17,978 nucleotides of DNA from Thermoplasmata archaeon (GCA_021802365.1 JAKAAJ010000018.1:1-17978); one strand, 5' to 3'. Shown: positions 7,133 through 14,105, counted from the stretch's first letter. A program made the numbers and translations. Notes: generated by a model not told the origin, from the letters alone.

Positions 7133-7172
7133 TTCTGATTACCAAAATTAAAGGTGGAATGAAAAATCAGAA
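7133..7172. repeat. Inverted repeat TTCTGATT...AATCAGAA
   Basis: Perfect 8-base arms at 7133-7140 and 7165-7172 enclose a 24-base spacer. The repeat lies downstream of the AMMECR1 gene and about 100 bases upstream of the membrane protein gene. It could be part of a terminator for the former or a regulatory site for the latter. No function can be read from the sequence. Confidence 0.4.
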
Positions 7173-7241
7173 TCCGTTCTGTGTTTATTTCCTTGCATGT
7201 GGCATTCTTTTAAAAATGATCTATTCTGCTGAAAAATAGTT

Positions 7242-7823
7242 TTAAAATATTGCTGCCATGAACCTGTGTATTTTCACCGTGGAGTTTGTAATGTCTTCCA
7301 TGGTAAGACCTCCGTTCTCAAGAAGATCATTGAGATATTCTTGAGGGTCCTGACGAAAATTCTCCTCAAAGTTGGGAAGTGCTACAACAGATCCGTTATA
7401 GCTAGTAATGAGAAAACCTTCCTTATCCGAACGGTGTGAAATTGCCTTCCCAAAATCCAGTGGATTTATGTTCTGCAACTGCCCAATCACATATATCTCG
7501 ATCTCCATAGCAGAGAGTTCATCTCTTGTAATTGGGTGATGCAAGGAACTGTGAAAAGCTGCTTCAATGGCATATTCTATCACTGATACCCATATTGGCT
7601 TGGAGGGGAACACTGATCCTGCTCTGCTGAAATGCTCCCCATAAACTTTCAGGGAAATGAAAATTCCAGCCCTTTCCCTCAATCTGTTGTCATCGATCCT
7701 TGGCATGTAGTTCATTCCAAGCATCTTTGATTTTATTGCTGAAAAAGCCATCTCCTTCAACTTTTTTCCATCCAGGGAAAGTACGTCAGAGAGAAAGGAA
7801 TATTCCATCTTTTCCTGGGTCAT
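7242..7823 (-). CDS. AMMECR1-family protein with a degenerate signature motif
   Basis: A 193-residue protein recognisable as AMMECR1 domain from AGIFISLK (about residue 52), PIWVSVIEYAIEAAF (76-90), the HPITRDEL...MEIEIYVIG stretch, NPLDFGKAI and the C-terminal KIHRFMAAIF. The most conserved element of the family, LRGCIG, should lie at about residues 65-70, where this protein has FSRAGS, so the invariant Cys is missing. The family is found in all three domains and its biochemical role is unsettled; nucleotide or RNA modification and a link to radical SAM neighbours have been proposed. The altered motif suggests loss or change of the ancestral activity. The frame is open for 48 codons upstream of ATG 7823, but no ATG, GTG or TTG occurs there, so ATG 7823 is kept. 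It is a single gene, with no clear operon partner. Confidence 0.78.
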   Translation of the reverse strand: MTQEKMEYSFLSDVLSLDGKKLKEMAFSAIKSKMLGMNYMPRIDDNRLRERAGIFISLKVYGEHFSRAGSVFPSKPIWVSVIEYAIEAAFHSSLHHPITRDELSAMEIEIYVIGQLQNINPLDFGKAISHRSDKEGFLITSYNGSVVALPNFEENFRQDPQEYLNDLLENGGLTMEDITNSTVKIHRFMAAIF

Positions 7824-7955
7824 TTCCTTATCATCCTCGTTCAGGAAAATAAGGCAATCACTGCAATTAAGTGTTTCGATATGGGTTACTCCGCAAAAGG
7901 CACCCGTATGAGAAGAATTTTTATCGGCAATTGATTTCAGAATGAGAGGTATGTA

Positions 7956-8345
7956 TTGAAGAGAAGATCAATTATCCTGATTATATGGTTGGCGTATCTT
8001 GTTGCAGTGATACTTCTTTATACAGTTGTACCTTTTGTTGATCCATCGGTAGGGGGGTTAGCAGGATATCTGCCCTTTTTCTTCTTTCTCCCGATTTTCT
8101 TCCCAAGGAGGTTAATGCGTGGTGGTTCAAACCAAAAGTCTGCAAATAATAAAACTAATTCAAATGGGGGTACAGGACCGGATAACAGCAATGAATACAG
8201 CGGAACTCCGATGTCAGATGGCCAATCGTTCGATCAATATGGAATTTCATACAGGCGAAGAAACTTCAATTTTATATATCTGGCTGGGATCGTTATAATC
8301 CTTGTTGCCGCATTTATTGCTATTTACGTTTTCGTTCTGAAATGA
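7956..8345 (+). CDS. Small protein with two membrane helices and a polar loop, function unknown
   Basis: This 129-residue protein starts with a basic MKRRS and a first helix (about 6-28), followed by a Phe/Pro-rich hydrophobic segment (YLPFFFFLPIFFP, about 38-50). A polar Asn/Ser/Gly-rich loop comes next (about 55-95), then a single C-terminal helix (IYLAGIVIILVAAFIAIYVFV). The start is TTG 7956: GAGGT (7946-7950) sits 5 bases upstream as a ribosome binding site, while nearby ATGs at 7942 and 7951 run straight into a stop. The loop composition suggests a flexible linker; by topology both ends would lie on the same or opposite sides depending on whether the Phe/Pro segment spans the membrane. 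I recognise no family. It lies between divergent AMMECR1 and the antiporter, with no clear link to either. Confidence 0.6.
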   Translation: MKRRSIILIIWLAYLVAVILLYTVVPFVDPSVGGLAGYLPFFFFLPIFFPRRLMRGGSNQKSANNKTNSNGGTGPDNSNEYSGTPMSDGQSFDQYGISYRRRNFNFIYLAGIVIILVAAFIAIYVFVLK

Positions 8346-8457
8346 TATTTTATTGAATGATTGCAATTTTCCCCGTATCATTCCTTAAAAGACATTGTTT
8401 TAGAAAGATTTCAAATGTTCTGCTGGTGTGTTCAGAAGAATAATCAATTCTGAAATA

Positions 8458-8467
8458 AATTAATATA
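8458..8467 (+). promoter_or_regulatory. TATA-like element of the antiporter gene
   Basis: AATTAATATA is centred about 24 bases before the TTG at 8487. This fits a leaderless mRNA and supports the TTG start. Confidence 0.5.
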
Positions 8468-8486
8468 TGGTGTACATGGGACTAAG

Positions 8487-9653
8487 TTGACTCTGATACT
8501 TTCAATTCTGTTACTGCTCATCTCTGCTCTTATTCTTGGTGAGCTGGTCGAGCGCTTCGGTATTCCCGCGGTAGTCGGAGAAATCATTGCTGGGGTGATT
8601 TTTGGCCCTTCCGTCCTCGACCTCATCAGATCAAATTCTGTTCTTTCAGGAATTTCTGAGATATCACTGTTTTTCATAATTCTCCTCATAGGAGTTGATC
8701 AGAGTACTGAAACACTGAAAAAGCATCTGGGGAAGGCAGTTGTACTCAGCCTGAGCAGTTTTATAGTTCCATCTGCCATTATGTCTTTTATTGCCTTCCA
8801 TTTCTTTGGGCTATCAGCAACCGAGTCAATTCTCCTGTCAGTTGCAGTTGGAGTCCCTTCAATCTCCATAATTTCTGTATTGGTGAGGGGCTACAGCATA
8901 GAGAAAAACGAGCTTGGAAAGGTTATAATTGCTTCAGTGATTATAAGTGATACAATCGCTTTTACCGTCACATCAGCGTTCAGGGATGTGAATACCTTTA
9001 TCTTTGGCATTGTCAGCATAGTGATATTCCTGGTTCTTCTGTTTTTGCTTGACCTTGTTCTCAGGTCTCATTCGGATGCAGTAAAGAATTTCTTTTCCAG
9101 GATCAGGGCAAGGGATAGGGGAGAAAAGGTCATATTTGGCAGTATTATCGTTGGGGGTCTTATAATTTCAGCCATTTTTGAGGTAATAGGAATAACCTAT
9201 GTCCTGGGTGCCTTCTTTGCTGGGCTTCTGATTAATGAACTGGTCATTGGTGTTGAGTTGCAGGGTGTTCTCACAAGGACACTTAGTAGAATAGATGACA
9301 GTTTCTTCATTCCAATATTCTTTGCCATTGCAGGTCTTGATTTTGTTATACCAAGCAAGCAGTATTTACTGCTGCTATTGGTGCTTCTTTCCGTTGTGGG
9401 ACTTTTTGCAAGCCTTATAAATTATCTTACCTCTGGAATTCTTCTTGGGAAAGAGTACAGGAGATCAGTCATGGGGTTCCTCGGGGGAAGAGGTGCTGTA
9501 GGCATAGCCATAGCAACAGTGGTTCTTTCTGCTGGTCTCATAGGGAAGGAGATTTACTCAAACATAATTATCGCAACAATTGTGCTCTCACTGGTCATAC
9601 CGCCTCTCATAAACCTCAAATCAAAGGAAAAAGATCCTTCACTTGACAATTGA
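8487..9653 (+). CDS. Cation/proton antiporter, CPA2 (NapA/Kef) family
   Basis: 388 residues with about twelve membrane helices and no C-terminal TrkA-N domain, so a bare transport unit of the monovalent cation:proton antiporter-2 type. Family marks are ERFGIPAVVGEIIAGVIFGPSVL (residues 22-44), the FFIILLIGVDQ segment near 62-72, GGRGAVGIAIA in a late helix, and the acidic residue of the ion site in IISDTIAF (Asp155). NapA-type enzymes have two adjacent aspartates there; here the first position is Ser154, and replacement of that Asp is associated with electroneutral exchange in the superfamily. It should exchange Na+ or K+ for protons across the cytoplasmic membrane, for pH or salt balance. 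TTG 8487 is the start that fits the TATA element. The 3' end overlaps the Lrp/AsnC gene by 15 bases on the opposite strand. Confidence 0.85.
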   Translation: MTLILSILLLLISALILGELVERFGIPAVVGEIIAGVIFGPSVLDLIRSNSVLSGISEISLFFIILLIGVDQSTETLKKHLGKAVVLSLSSFIVPSAIMSFIAFHFFGLSATESILLSVAVGVPSISIISVLVRGYSIEKNELGKVIIASVIISDTIAFTVTSAFRDVNTFIFGIVSIVIFLVLLFLLDLVLRSHSDAVKNFFSRIRARDRGEKVIFGSIIVGGLIISAIFEVIGITYVLGAFFAGLLINELVIGVELQGVLTRTLSRIDDSFFIPIFFAIAGLDFVIPSKQYLLLLLVLLSVVGLFASLINYLTSGILLGKEYRRSVMGFLGGRGAVGIAIATVVLSAGLIGKEIYSNIIIATIVLSLVIPPLINLKSKEKDPSLDN

Positions 9654-10070
9654 GAACACGGTTACGGTCTCGGTTCTTTCAACGCCCTGAACTGTCCTGA
9701 GCCGGTCAAGTACAAAGTTGCCAACCTCCTCTACCGATTTTGCCCTGACCTTAATCAGCATATCCCACTCCCCTGCTATTATGTAAACCTCTTCTACTTC
9801 AGGAAACCCAGCTATTCTGGAGGCTATTTCCCGCTGGGATTTTCCAGATGCAGCATCAAAGGATATGTAGATGAATCCAACAGTCGGTCGCCCAATTGCT
9901 TCATAATCTGGCACTACTGTGAACTTTTTGATTATACCCTTTCTAATCATACCCTGAATTCTTTCATATACCGTGATTCTAGGAATATTCAGGGCATTTG
10001 AAATGTCAGATATCTTGTCCCGACCGTTTTCAGTAAGGTACTCAAAAATTAATCTGTCCTTATCATCCAT
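9639..10070 (-). CDS. Lrp/AsnC-family transcription regulator
   Basis: 143 residues, the usual single-module length. Residues 1-50 are the winged helix-turn-helix (MDDKDRLIFEYL, ISDISNALNIPRITVYERIQGM, GIIKKF). Residues from about 65 form the RAM effector domain (TVGFIYISFDA, VEEVYIIAGEWDMLIKVRA, VLDRLRTVQGVERTETVTVF). Such proteins bind DNA as dimers or octamers and sense amino acids. The gene is divergent from asparagine synthetase across a 132-base region with palindromic sites, which recalls E. coli AsnC, an activator of asnA. Control of asparagine synthesis is therefore a reasonable inference, along with autoregulation. ATG 10070 lies about 27 bases from a TATA element, so the mRNA is probably leaderless. 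The 3' end overlaps the convergent antiporter gene. Confidence 0.92.
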   Translation of the reverse strand: MDDKDRLIFEYLTENGRDKISDISNALNIPRITVYERIQGMIRKGIIKKFTVVPDYEAIGRPTVGFIYISFDAASGKSQREIASRIAGFPEVEEVYIIAGEWDMLIKVRAKSVEEVGNFVLDRLRTVQGVERTETVTVFSIVK

Positions 10071-10092
10071 ATTTCACCCAATGTGTTTTAAC

Positions 10093-10100
10093 TATATAAA
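10093..10100 (-). promoter_or_regulatory. TATA box of the Lrp/AsnC regulator gene
   Basis: On the minus strand TTTATATA lies about 27 bases before the ATG at 10070, fitting a leaderless transcript. Confidence 0.6.
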
Positions 10101-10111
10101 GTAGACATAAC

Positions 10112-10169
10112 GTTCATATTTCCCTTATAATAAACTCTAATATGACCAGAATGTTCATTTTTTTATGAC
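10112..10169. promoter_or_regulatory. Operator-like repeats between the regulator and asparagine synthetase
   Basis: GTTCATTTTTTTATGAC (10153-10169) is a near-palindrome with an AT-rich core, of the size of Lrp-family sites. It ends just before the TATA element of asparagine synthetase. A second, looser pair of the same half-sites, GTTCATATT (10112-10120) and AATATGAC (10139-10146), lies upstream. The two GTTCAT half-sites are 41 bases apart, close to four helical turns, so bound dimers would sit on one face of the DNA. That the neighbouring AsnC-type regulator binds here is inference. Confidence 0.5.
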
Positions 10170-10171
10170 AA

Positions 10172-10180
10172 TAGTTATAT
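10172..10180 (+). promoter_or_regulatory. TATA box of asparagine synthetase
   Basis: TAGTTATAT is centred about 27 bases before the ATG at 10203 and implies a leaderless mRNA. Confidence 0.5.
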
Positions 10181-10202
10181 CGGTGCCTTTCATTTTCTGC
10201 CT

Positions 10203-11135
10203 ATGGAAGCAACACTTGAGGGTTCTCTAAGGGATCATCACAGAAAGAAGGAGCTGGAAGTCGCATTGAAGCTGAATGGTTCAATAAGGTCAAGGATGGC
10301 ATATTTTCTTCAGGAAAGGGGTTTCATAGAAATACCTCCGGTGATCTATTCTACCGCAACAGATCCGCTGAACCATCCTGTGTATGATCCATCATTTGAT
10401 TATGAAGGCACAAGATATTCGCTTACAAAGAGTATGATATTCCACAAGCAGATACTGGTGCAGCATTTCCCAAAGATATACTCATTCTCCCCAAATGTCA
10501 GGCTTGAGATGCCGGAAAAAGCAAAAACTGGAAGGCATCTTCTGGAATTCACACAGTTGGATCTGGAAATGCTTGATGCCACAAGGGAGGATGCCATCAG
10601 CCTCGGGGAAGATCTGTTTTGTGATATAATCAGACATGTGAATGAAAAACACTCTAAGGAACTGAAATCCATAGGCAGGACTATTTCAGTTCCAACAAAA
10701 CCATTCAGTAAAGTAAGGTATCTGGATGCAATGGAAAAGTATGGAGAGGATTTTGAGTCAATACTATCTAAGGAGGCAAAGGAACCATTCTGGATAATAG
10801 ATATTCCTCTTCAGGCGAGGGAGTTCTATGACAGGGAAAGTGACACTGAAAAAGGGATTCTTAACGACATGGATCTGATCTACCCGGAGGGATACTGCGA
10901 AGCACTTTCAGGAGGGGAAAGAGAGTACAAAATTGACAGAATTCTCGAAAGGGTAAAGGCAAAGAGCCAGTCTCCTGAGCAGTTCGAATGGTTTATTGAA
11001 GAAGCCAGAGGAGGTCTGAGACTTTCCTCCGGATTCGGCATAGGGATAGAAAGGCTCCTGAGATACATATGCGGATACAAAAGGATAGAGGACACTCATC
11101 CTTTTCCAAAGGTTCCCGGGAAGAAATCAGTATGA
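10203..11135 (+). CDS. Archaeal asparagine synthetase related to asparaginyl-tRNA synthetase (AS-AR type)
   Basis: This 310-residue protein is the class II synthetase catalytic core without an anticodon-binding domain. It follows the Pyrococcus asparagine synthetase-related protein closely: TDPLNHPVYDP near residue 54, SLTKSMIFHKQ (73-83), motif 2 as SPNVRLE with Arg100, RHLLEFTQLDLE (111-122), PFWIIDIP, the GYCEALSGGEREY segment, motif 3 GFGIGIER (277-284) and the end THPFPKVPG. The Pyrococcus enzyme makes asparagine from aspartate, ATP and ammonia through an aspartyl-AMP intermediate, without tRNA. ATG 10203 is chosen because a TATA element is placed for leaderless initiation. The divergent Lrp/AsnC gene and the palindrome before the promoter suggest regulation by amino acid supply. 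The 3' end is 1 base from the convergent NMD3 gene. Confidence 0.88.
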   Translation: MEATLEGSLRDHHRKKELEVALKLNGSIRSRMAYFLQERGFIEIPPVIYSTATDPLNHPVYDPSFDYEGTRYSLTKSMIFHKQILVQHFPKIYSFSPNVRLEMPEKAKTGRHLLEFTQLDLEMLDATREDAISLGEDLFCDIIRHVNEKHSKELKSIGRTISVPTKPFSKVRYLDAMEKYGEDFESILSKEAKEPFWIIDIPLQAREFYDRESDTEKGILNDMDLIYPEGYCEALSGGEREYKIDRILERVKAKSQSPEQFEWFIEEARGGLRLSSGFGIGIERLLRYICGYKRIEDTHPFPKVPGKKSV

Positions 11136-11136
11136 T

Positions 11137-12153
11137 CTATGGCGGAATCAATATTTCTCCTTCTATTTCAAAACCCTTTATTTCATCTCCAGAAAATTGA
11201 CCCTGCACCGTAATCTCTCTGAAGGAATCCGGGTCCATCAACTGGGTCTCACCGTCTCTTCTTGATAAAATGATGTAATTTTTTATGGGTAAAACTTCCC
11301 CAGTATATTCAAATGGATTGGAGTTGAATTCATTCTGTTTAATGTGTACCGTCCTTCTTGAGCTTAAATCCATGAGAGTTATGTCAGAACTGGATGAGGC
11401 GATTAGAAGGAATTTCTCCCCTCTCTTCATGATTATAGCGCCCTCTGGAAGGTCTAAAATACGAAGGAGAAATGTGTATCTGTACAGATCATAACCCTCT
11501 GTACGACCAGCCAGTTTTTTGTTCTGAACCATATTGCTGAAATATCTGTCATGGATAAATTTAGCAATCTTTTCTCCATCTGATTTGCTTCCCAGATATA
11601 AATCGAACCCCTCTTTCAGTCTCTGCTGCCTTGAAATAAAAGGGTTTTTTCCTTTAAGTTTCTCTGTCTCAAGGAATTCATTGACATCTCTCACAGCATG
11701 ATCTATAGCGTCCGAATATTTCCTGCTGAATGACCTGATCTGGATGATCGATTCGTAATATGATCCTGTGAGCCTGTTGCACGAAGGGCAGCTATTTTTC
11801 AGGACTGAAATCTTTGCCTCCAGCTGTATGGGAGAAGACCTGAATTCAGCTCCATCAGATAATGTGACTATGAATTTTACAGACTGCCCCTCAACATCAA
11901 GATCTATTGAGTCCCTGTCTATCTCAGGATGGAAGTGGTCATCACTCACACTGCATAGATTCAGTAGACGGGAACTAAGAGGGAGTTCATCCCTATTCTG
12001 ATACCACCTGTTGCCTATCTTCAGTGAACCGCACTTGGGGCACAGTGTAATGGAGAGCACTCCGGCTGCCGCAACTTTTGTCCTTGAAATTATACAGTTT
12101 TCTCCAAGGCCCTGGGAAACTGCTTCCTCATTGTCGCACAGGATGCATTTCAT
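11137..12153 (-). CDS. NMD3-family ribosomal large-subunit factor
   Basis: 338 residues, typical of archaeal NMD3. The N-terminal part has zinc-binding pairs Cys3-x2-Cys6, Cys38-x2-Cys41 (CPKCGSLKIGNRW) and Cys122-x2-Cys125 (SCPSCNRLTGSYYESIIQIR), the last in the best conserved stretch of the family. Later parts match the globular half, with FIHDRYFSNMVQNKK and a beta-rich C-terminus. In eukaryotes NMD3 takes the 60S subunit out of the nucleus; archaea have no nucleus, so the protein probably acts in late assembly or quality control of the 50S subunit. Only three of the usual four CxxC pairs are clear, so one zinc site may be altered. The gene starts 2 bases after the acyl-CoA dehydrogenase stop codon, so the two are almost surely co-transcribed. 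Confidence 0.85.
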   Translation of the reverse strand: MKCILCDNEEAVSQGLGENCIISRTKVAAAGVLSITLCPKCGSLKIGNRWYQNRDELPLSSRLLNLCSVSDDHFHPEIDRDSIDLDVEGQSVKFIVTLSDGAEFRSSPIQLEAKISVLKNSCPSCNRLTGSYYESIIQIRSFSRKYSDAIDHAVRDVNEFLETEKLKGKNPFISRQQRLKEGFDLYLGSKSDGEKIAKFIHDRYFSNMVQNKKLAGRTEGYDLYRYTFLLRILDLPEGAIIMKRGEKFLLIASSSSDITLMDLSSRRTVHIKQNEFNSNPFEYTGEVLPIKNYIILSRRDGETQLMDPDSFREITVQGQFSGDEIKGFEIEGEILIPP

Positions 12154-12155
12154 TC

Positions 12156-13307
12156 TTACAGTCTCACTTTTCCTTCTCTGTACTGCTTTACAATGCCAAG
12201 AGCCACAAGCCTCTTCCTTATCTCTGTAGTTCCGGCACCAATCTGGCCCAGTATAGCATCCCTCATAAGGCGTTCAGGTTCATTATCTTTTATATAGCCA
12301 TACCCACCGAATATCTGAATTGCCTCTCTGGCAATATACTCAGCAGATTCAGTGGAATGCAGTATTGCAGAAGCAGCACTTACTGAATCCAGTGGATCTT
12401 TCTTCAGTAGTTGGAGAGAGTCCTCAGCCAGCAGCCTGCTCGTCCTAAGCCTTGTATACATGTATGCAAGTTTTTCTTGAATTAACTGGAACTCGTAAAG
12501 ATGTTTCCCAGACTGCTTCCGCTCTGTGGAGTATTTCAGTGCCAGTTCAAGTGCCCTTCGTGCCACTCCGATGAAGATGAAACTTAGAATCACCCTCTCG
12601 GAGTTCAGGCCAGAAAGAATAATACGTTTCCCATCTCCCCTCTTTCCTAACAACCTTTCTTGTGGAACCTGAACCGAGTCGAAGTAAATCTCTCCTGTGG
12701 GAGACCCTCTCATTCCCATCTTGTCAAACTTCTTTCCTCTGCTGAAGCCTCTGTCTTCGGAGAGGACACAGTACGCATTGTAACTTTCGCCAAATCTGGA
12801 GTATACCAGAAAGAGGTCGGCCACAGGCGCATTTGTTATGAATGTCTTGGATCCGGTTATGCTGAAACCGTCCCTATTCTCTGTACTGGTTGTCTTCATA
12901 TTGAGCGCATCCGAACCCGATTCTGGCTCTGTGAGAGCAAGGGAGCCTATGAATTCACCAGAAGCAAGTTTCGGAACATATTTCTCTCTTACATACTCTG
13001 ATCCATTCCTGTAAAGATTGTCAAGACAGAGGTTGCTGTGGGCACCATATGAAAGGGCCAGAGATGCACTGTAATAGCCAATCTCCTCTTCAATCATGGC
13101 CTGAGCTTCATAACCGAGGGATGATCCTCCATATTCCTCTGGGATTGTTACTCCCAGAAAGCCCATCTTTCCCATTTTTTTGAATACTTCTACTGGGAAA
13201 TAATCCTGGCTGTCCATCTTTGAGGATATGGGTTCAACCTCTCTTTTCATGAATTCCCTTACCGTATCCCTGAGAATACTGTTTTCTTCCTCTGTGTGAT
13301 CAGTCAT
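12156..13307 (-). CDS. Acyl-CoA dehydrogenase, isovaleryl-CoA dehydrogenase-like
   Basis: 383 residues with the full acyl-CoA dehydrogenase fold: N-terminal helices, the FAD-binding LALTEPESGSDALNMKT (123-139) and TFITNAP, KMGMRGSPTGEIYFD, and the C-terminal helical domain with QIFGGYGYIKD. The catalytic base in most family members is a Glu in xEGT near the C-terminus; here that place is QIGAGT (Ala358). A Glu is found instead in SGLNSERVI (Glu237), where isovaleryl-CoA dehydrogenase carries its base. SNLCLDNLYRNG and GAGTTEIRK also resemble that enzyme. It would oxidise isovaleryl-CoA, or a related branched acyl-CoA, to the 2,3-enoyl-CoA in leucine breakdown, with an electron transfer flavoprotein as acceptor. 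No other leucine-degradation genes are in the window. It is the first gene of the pair with NMD3. Confidence 0.85.
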   Translation of the reverse strand: MTDHTEEENSILRDTVREFMKREVEPISSKMDSQDYFPVEVFKKMGKMGFLGVTIPEEYGGSSLGYEAQAMIEEEIGYYSASLALSYGAHSNLCLDNLYRNGSEYVREKYVPKLASGEFIGSLALTEPESGSDALNMKTTSTENRDGFSITGSKTFITNAPVADLFLVYSRFGESYNAYCVLSEDRGFSRGKKFDKMGMRGSPTGEIYFDSVQVPQERLLGKRGDGKRIILSGLNSERVILSFIFIGVARRALELALKYSTERKQSGKHLYEFQLIQEKLAYMYTRLRTSRLLAEDSLQLLKKDPLDSVSAASAILHSTESAEYIAREAIQIFGGYGYIKDNEPERLMRDAILGQIGAGTTEIRKRLVALGIVKQYREGKVRL

Positions 13308-13330
13308 AACTGTCTAATATGGAAAATAAC

Positions 13331-13340
13331 CCAATAAACT
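13331..13340 (-). promoter_or_regulatory. TATA-like element of the acyl-CoA dehydrogenase gene
   Basis: On the minus strand AGTTTATTGG is centred about 28 bases before the ATG at 13307. It is a fair but not strong match. Confidence 0.4.
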
Positions 13341-13396
13341 TAATGAAGGCAGTTCTATCTTATAAACGGATTGCCTTTATAGAGACCATTAAGGTT

Positions 13397-13408
13397 AAAT
13401 TTATATCG
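13397..13408 (+). promoter_or_regulatory. TATA box of the rpo7 operon
   Basis: AAATTTATATCG is centred near 13403, predicting a transcript start near 13429. That leaves a leader of about 95 bases before rpo7, unlike the leaderless genes elsewhere in the window. Confidence 0.5.
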
Positions 13409-13428
13409 CTTTTAATGATAACTCTTCC

Positions 13429-13523
13429 CAGTATTGAACCAGCGTAAGCGCCGCGAGGTATTTCCGGTTCAAATGTTCCTTAGGATTTTCATGCATAGCG
13501 CATGGGATTAAGGTTGGTGAAAA
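13429..13523 (+). promoter_or_regulatory. Structured 5' leader of the rpo7-ribosomal protein operon
   Basis: Two potential stem-loops lie between the predicted transcript start and rpo7. The first pairs TTGAACC (13434-13440) with GGTTCAA (13466-13472). The second pairs CCTTA (13478-13482) with TAAGG (13509-13513) and contains an inner stem CATGC (13490-13494) with GCATG (13500-13504). The outer arm of the second ends just before the ribosome binding site GGTGA (13516-13520), 3 bases from ATG 13524. The arrangement would let folding hide or expose the ribosome binding site, as in ribosomal protein autoregulation; that role is inferred. Confidence 0.4.
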
Positions 13524-14105
13524 ATGTATATAACAATCGAAGATCAATATATAGCCAGAATACCGCCCGAGCTTCTTTCTGAAGATTATGAAAAAGCAGT
13601 TCTGGAGGTATCCAAGACATCGCTGGAAGGAAGACTTGTTGATGTCAAGGAAGAAAACAATGAGGATAAAATTCTAGGCAAGTGCTTCGTTGTCTCTGTT
13701 ACAGAGATAGAGACTGTCGGAGACGGGGCCATTGTCCATGGGGACGGTGGAGTTTATCAGGCTGTAAGGTACAAGGCACTTGCTTTTTACCCTGAACTGC
13801 AGGAAATAGTTGAAGGAGAGGTAACATCGGTAAAGGAGTTCGGAGCTTTTGTAAAGTTCGGGCCGTTCGAAGGGCTGCTTCATAAGGGGCAGATTATGGA
13901 CGATATTATCAGTGTAGACCTTTCAAACCAGAGATTTGTTGGCAAAGAGACAAGAAAGGATCTGAAGGCCGGAGATATAGTCAGGGTAAAGATAGTGCAT
14001 CTGAATTTGAGATCATCTACCCTGGAAGGAAGCACCATTGGATTTACAATGAAACAGATGGGCCTTGGAAAACTCCAGTGGCTTGAAAAGAAGATGGAGA
14101 ATTGA
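13524..14105 (+). CDS. rpo7: DNA-directed RNA polymerase subunit Rpo7 (RpoE')
   Basis: 193 residues, the normal size. Residues 1 to about 80 form the N-terminal tip domain (MYITIEDQYIARIPPELL, GKCFVVSVTEIETVGDGAIVHGDGGVYQAVRYKALAFYP). An S1-type RNA-binding domain follows (EIVEGEVTSVKEFGAFVKFGPFEGLLHKGQ) and the conserved end is IGFTMKQMGLGKLQWLE. With Rpo4 it makes the stalk of the archaeal polymerase, which binds emerging RNA and helps open the promoter and terminate. It heads a conserved archaeal operon with spt4, dephospho-CoA kinase, rps24e and rps27ae. The ATG is backed by a GGTGA site 3 bases upstream. The spt4 start follows its stop by 4 bases. Confidence 0.95.
   Translation: MYITIEDQYIARIPPELLSEDYEKAVLEVSKTSLEGRLVDVKEENNEDKILGKCFVVSVTEIETVGDGAIVHGDGGVYQAVRYKALAFYPELQEIVEGEVTSVKEFGAFVKFGPFEGLLHKGQIMDDIISVDLSNQRFVGKETRKDLKAGDIVRVKIVHLNLRSSTLEGSTIGFTMKQMGLGKLQWLEKKMEN

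Noticed and set aside
7824..7967. An open frame of 48 codons directly upstream of the AMMECR1 ATG, including Cys and His residues that could look like a zinc site.
   Set aside because: There is no ATG, GTG or TTG in it, it runs antisense into the next gene, and a TATA-like element near 7847 fits a start at 7823.
13434..13480. GGTTCAAAT in the rpo7 leader resembles a tRNA T-loop, suggesting a tRNA or tRNA-like RNA.
   Set aside because: The flanking bases do not form a T stem and no acceptor or anticodon stem can be drawn; it pairs instead with TTGAACC upstream.
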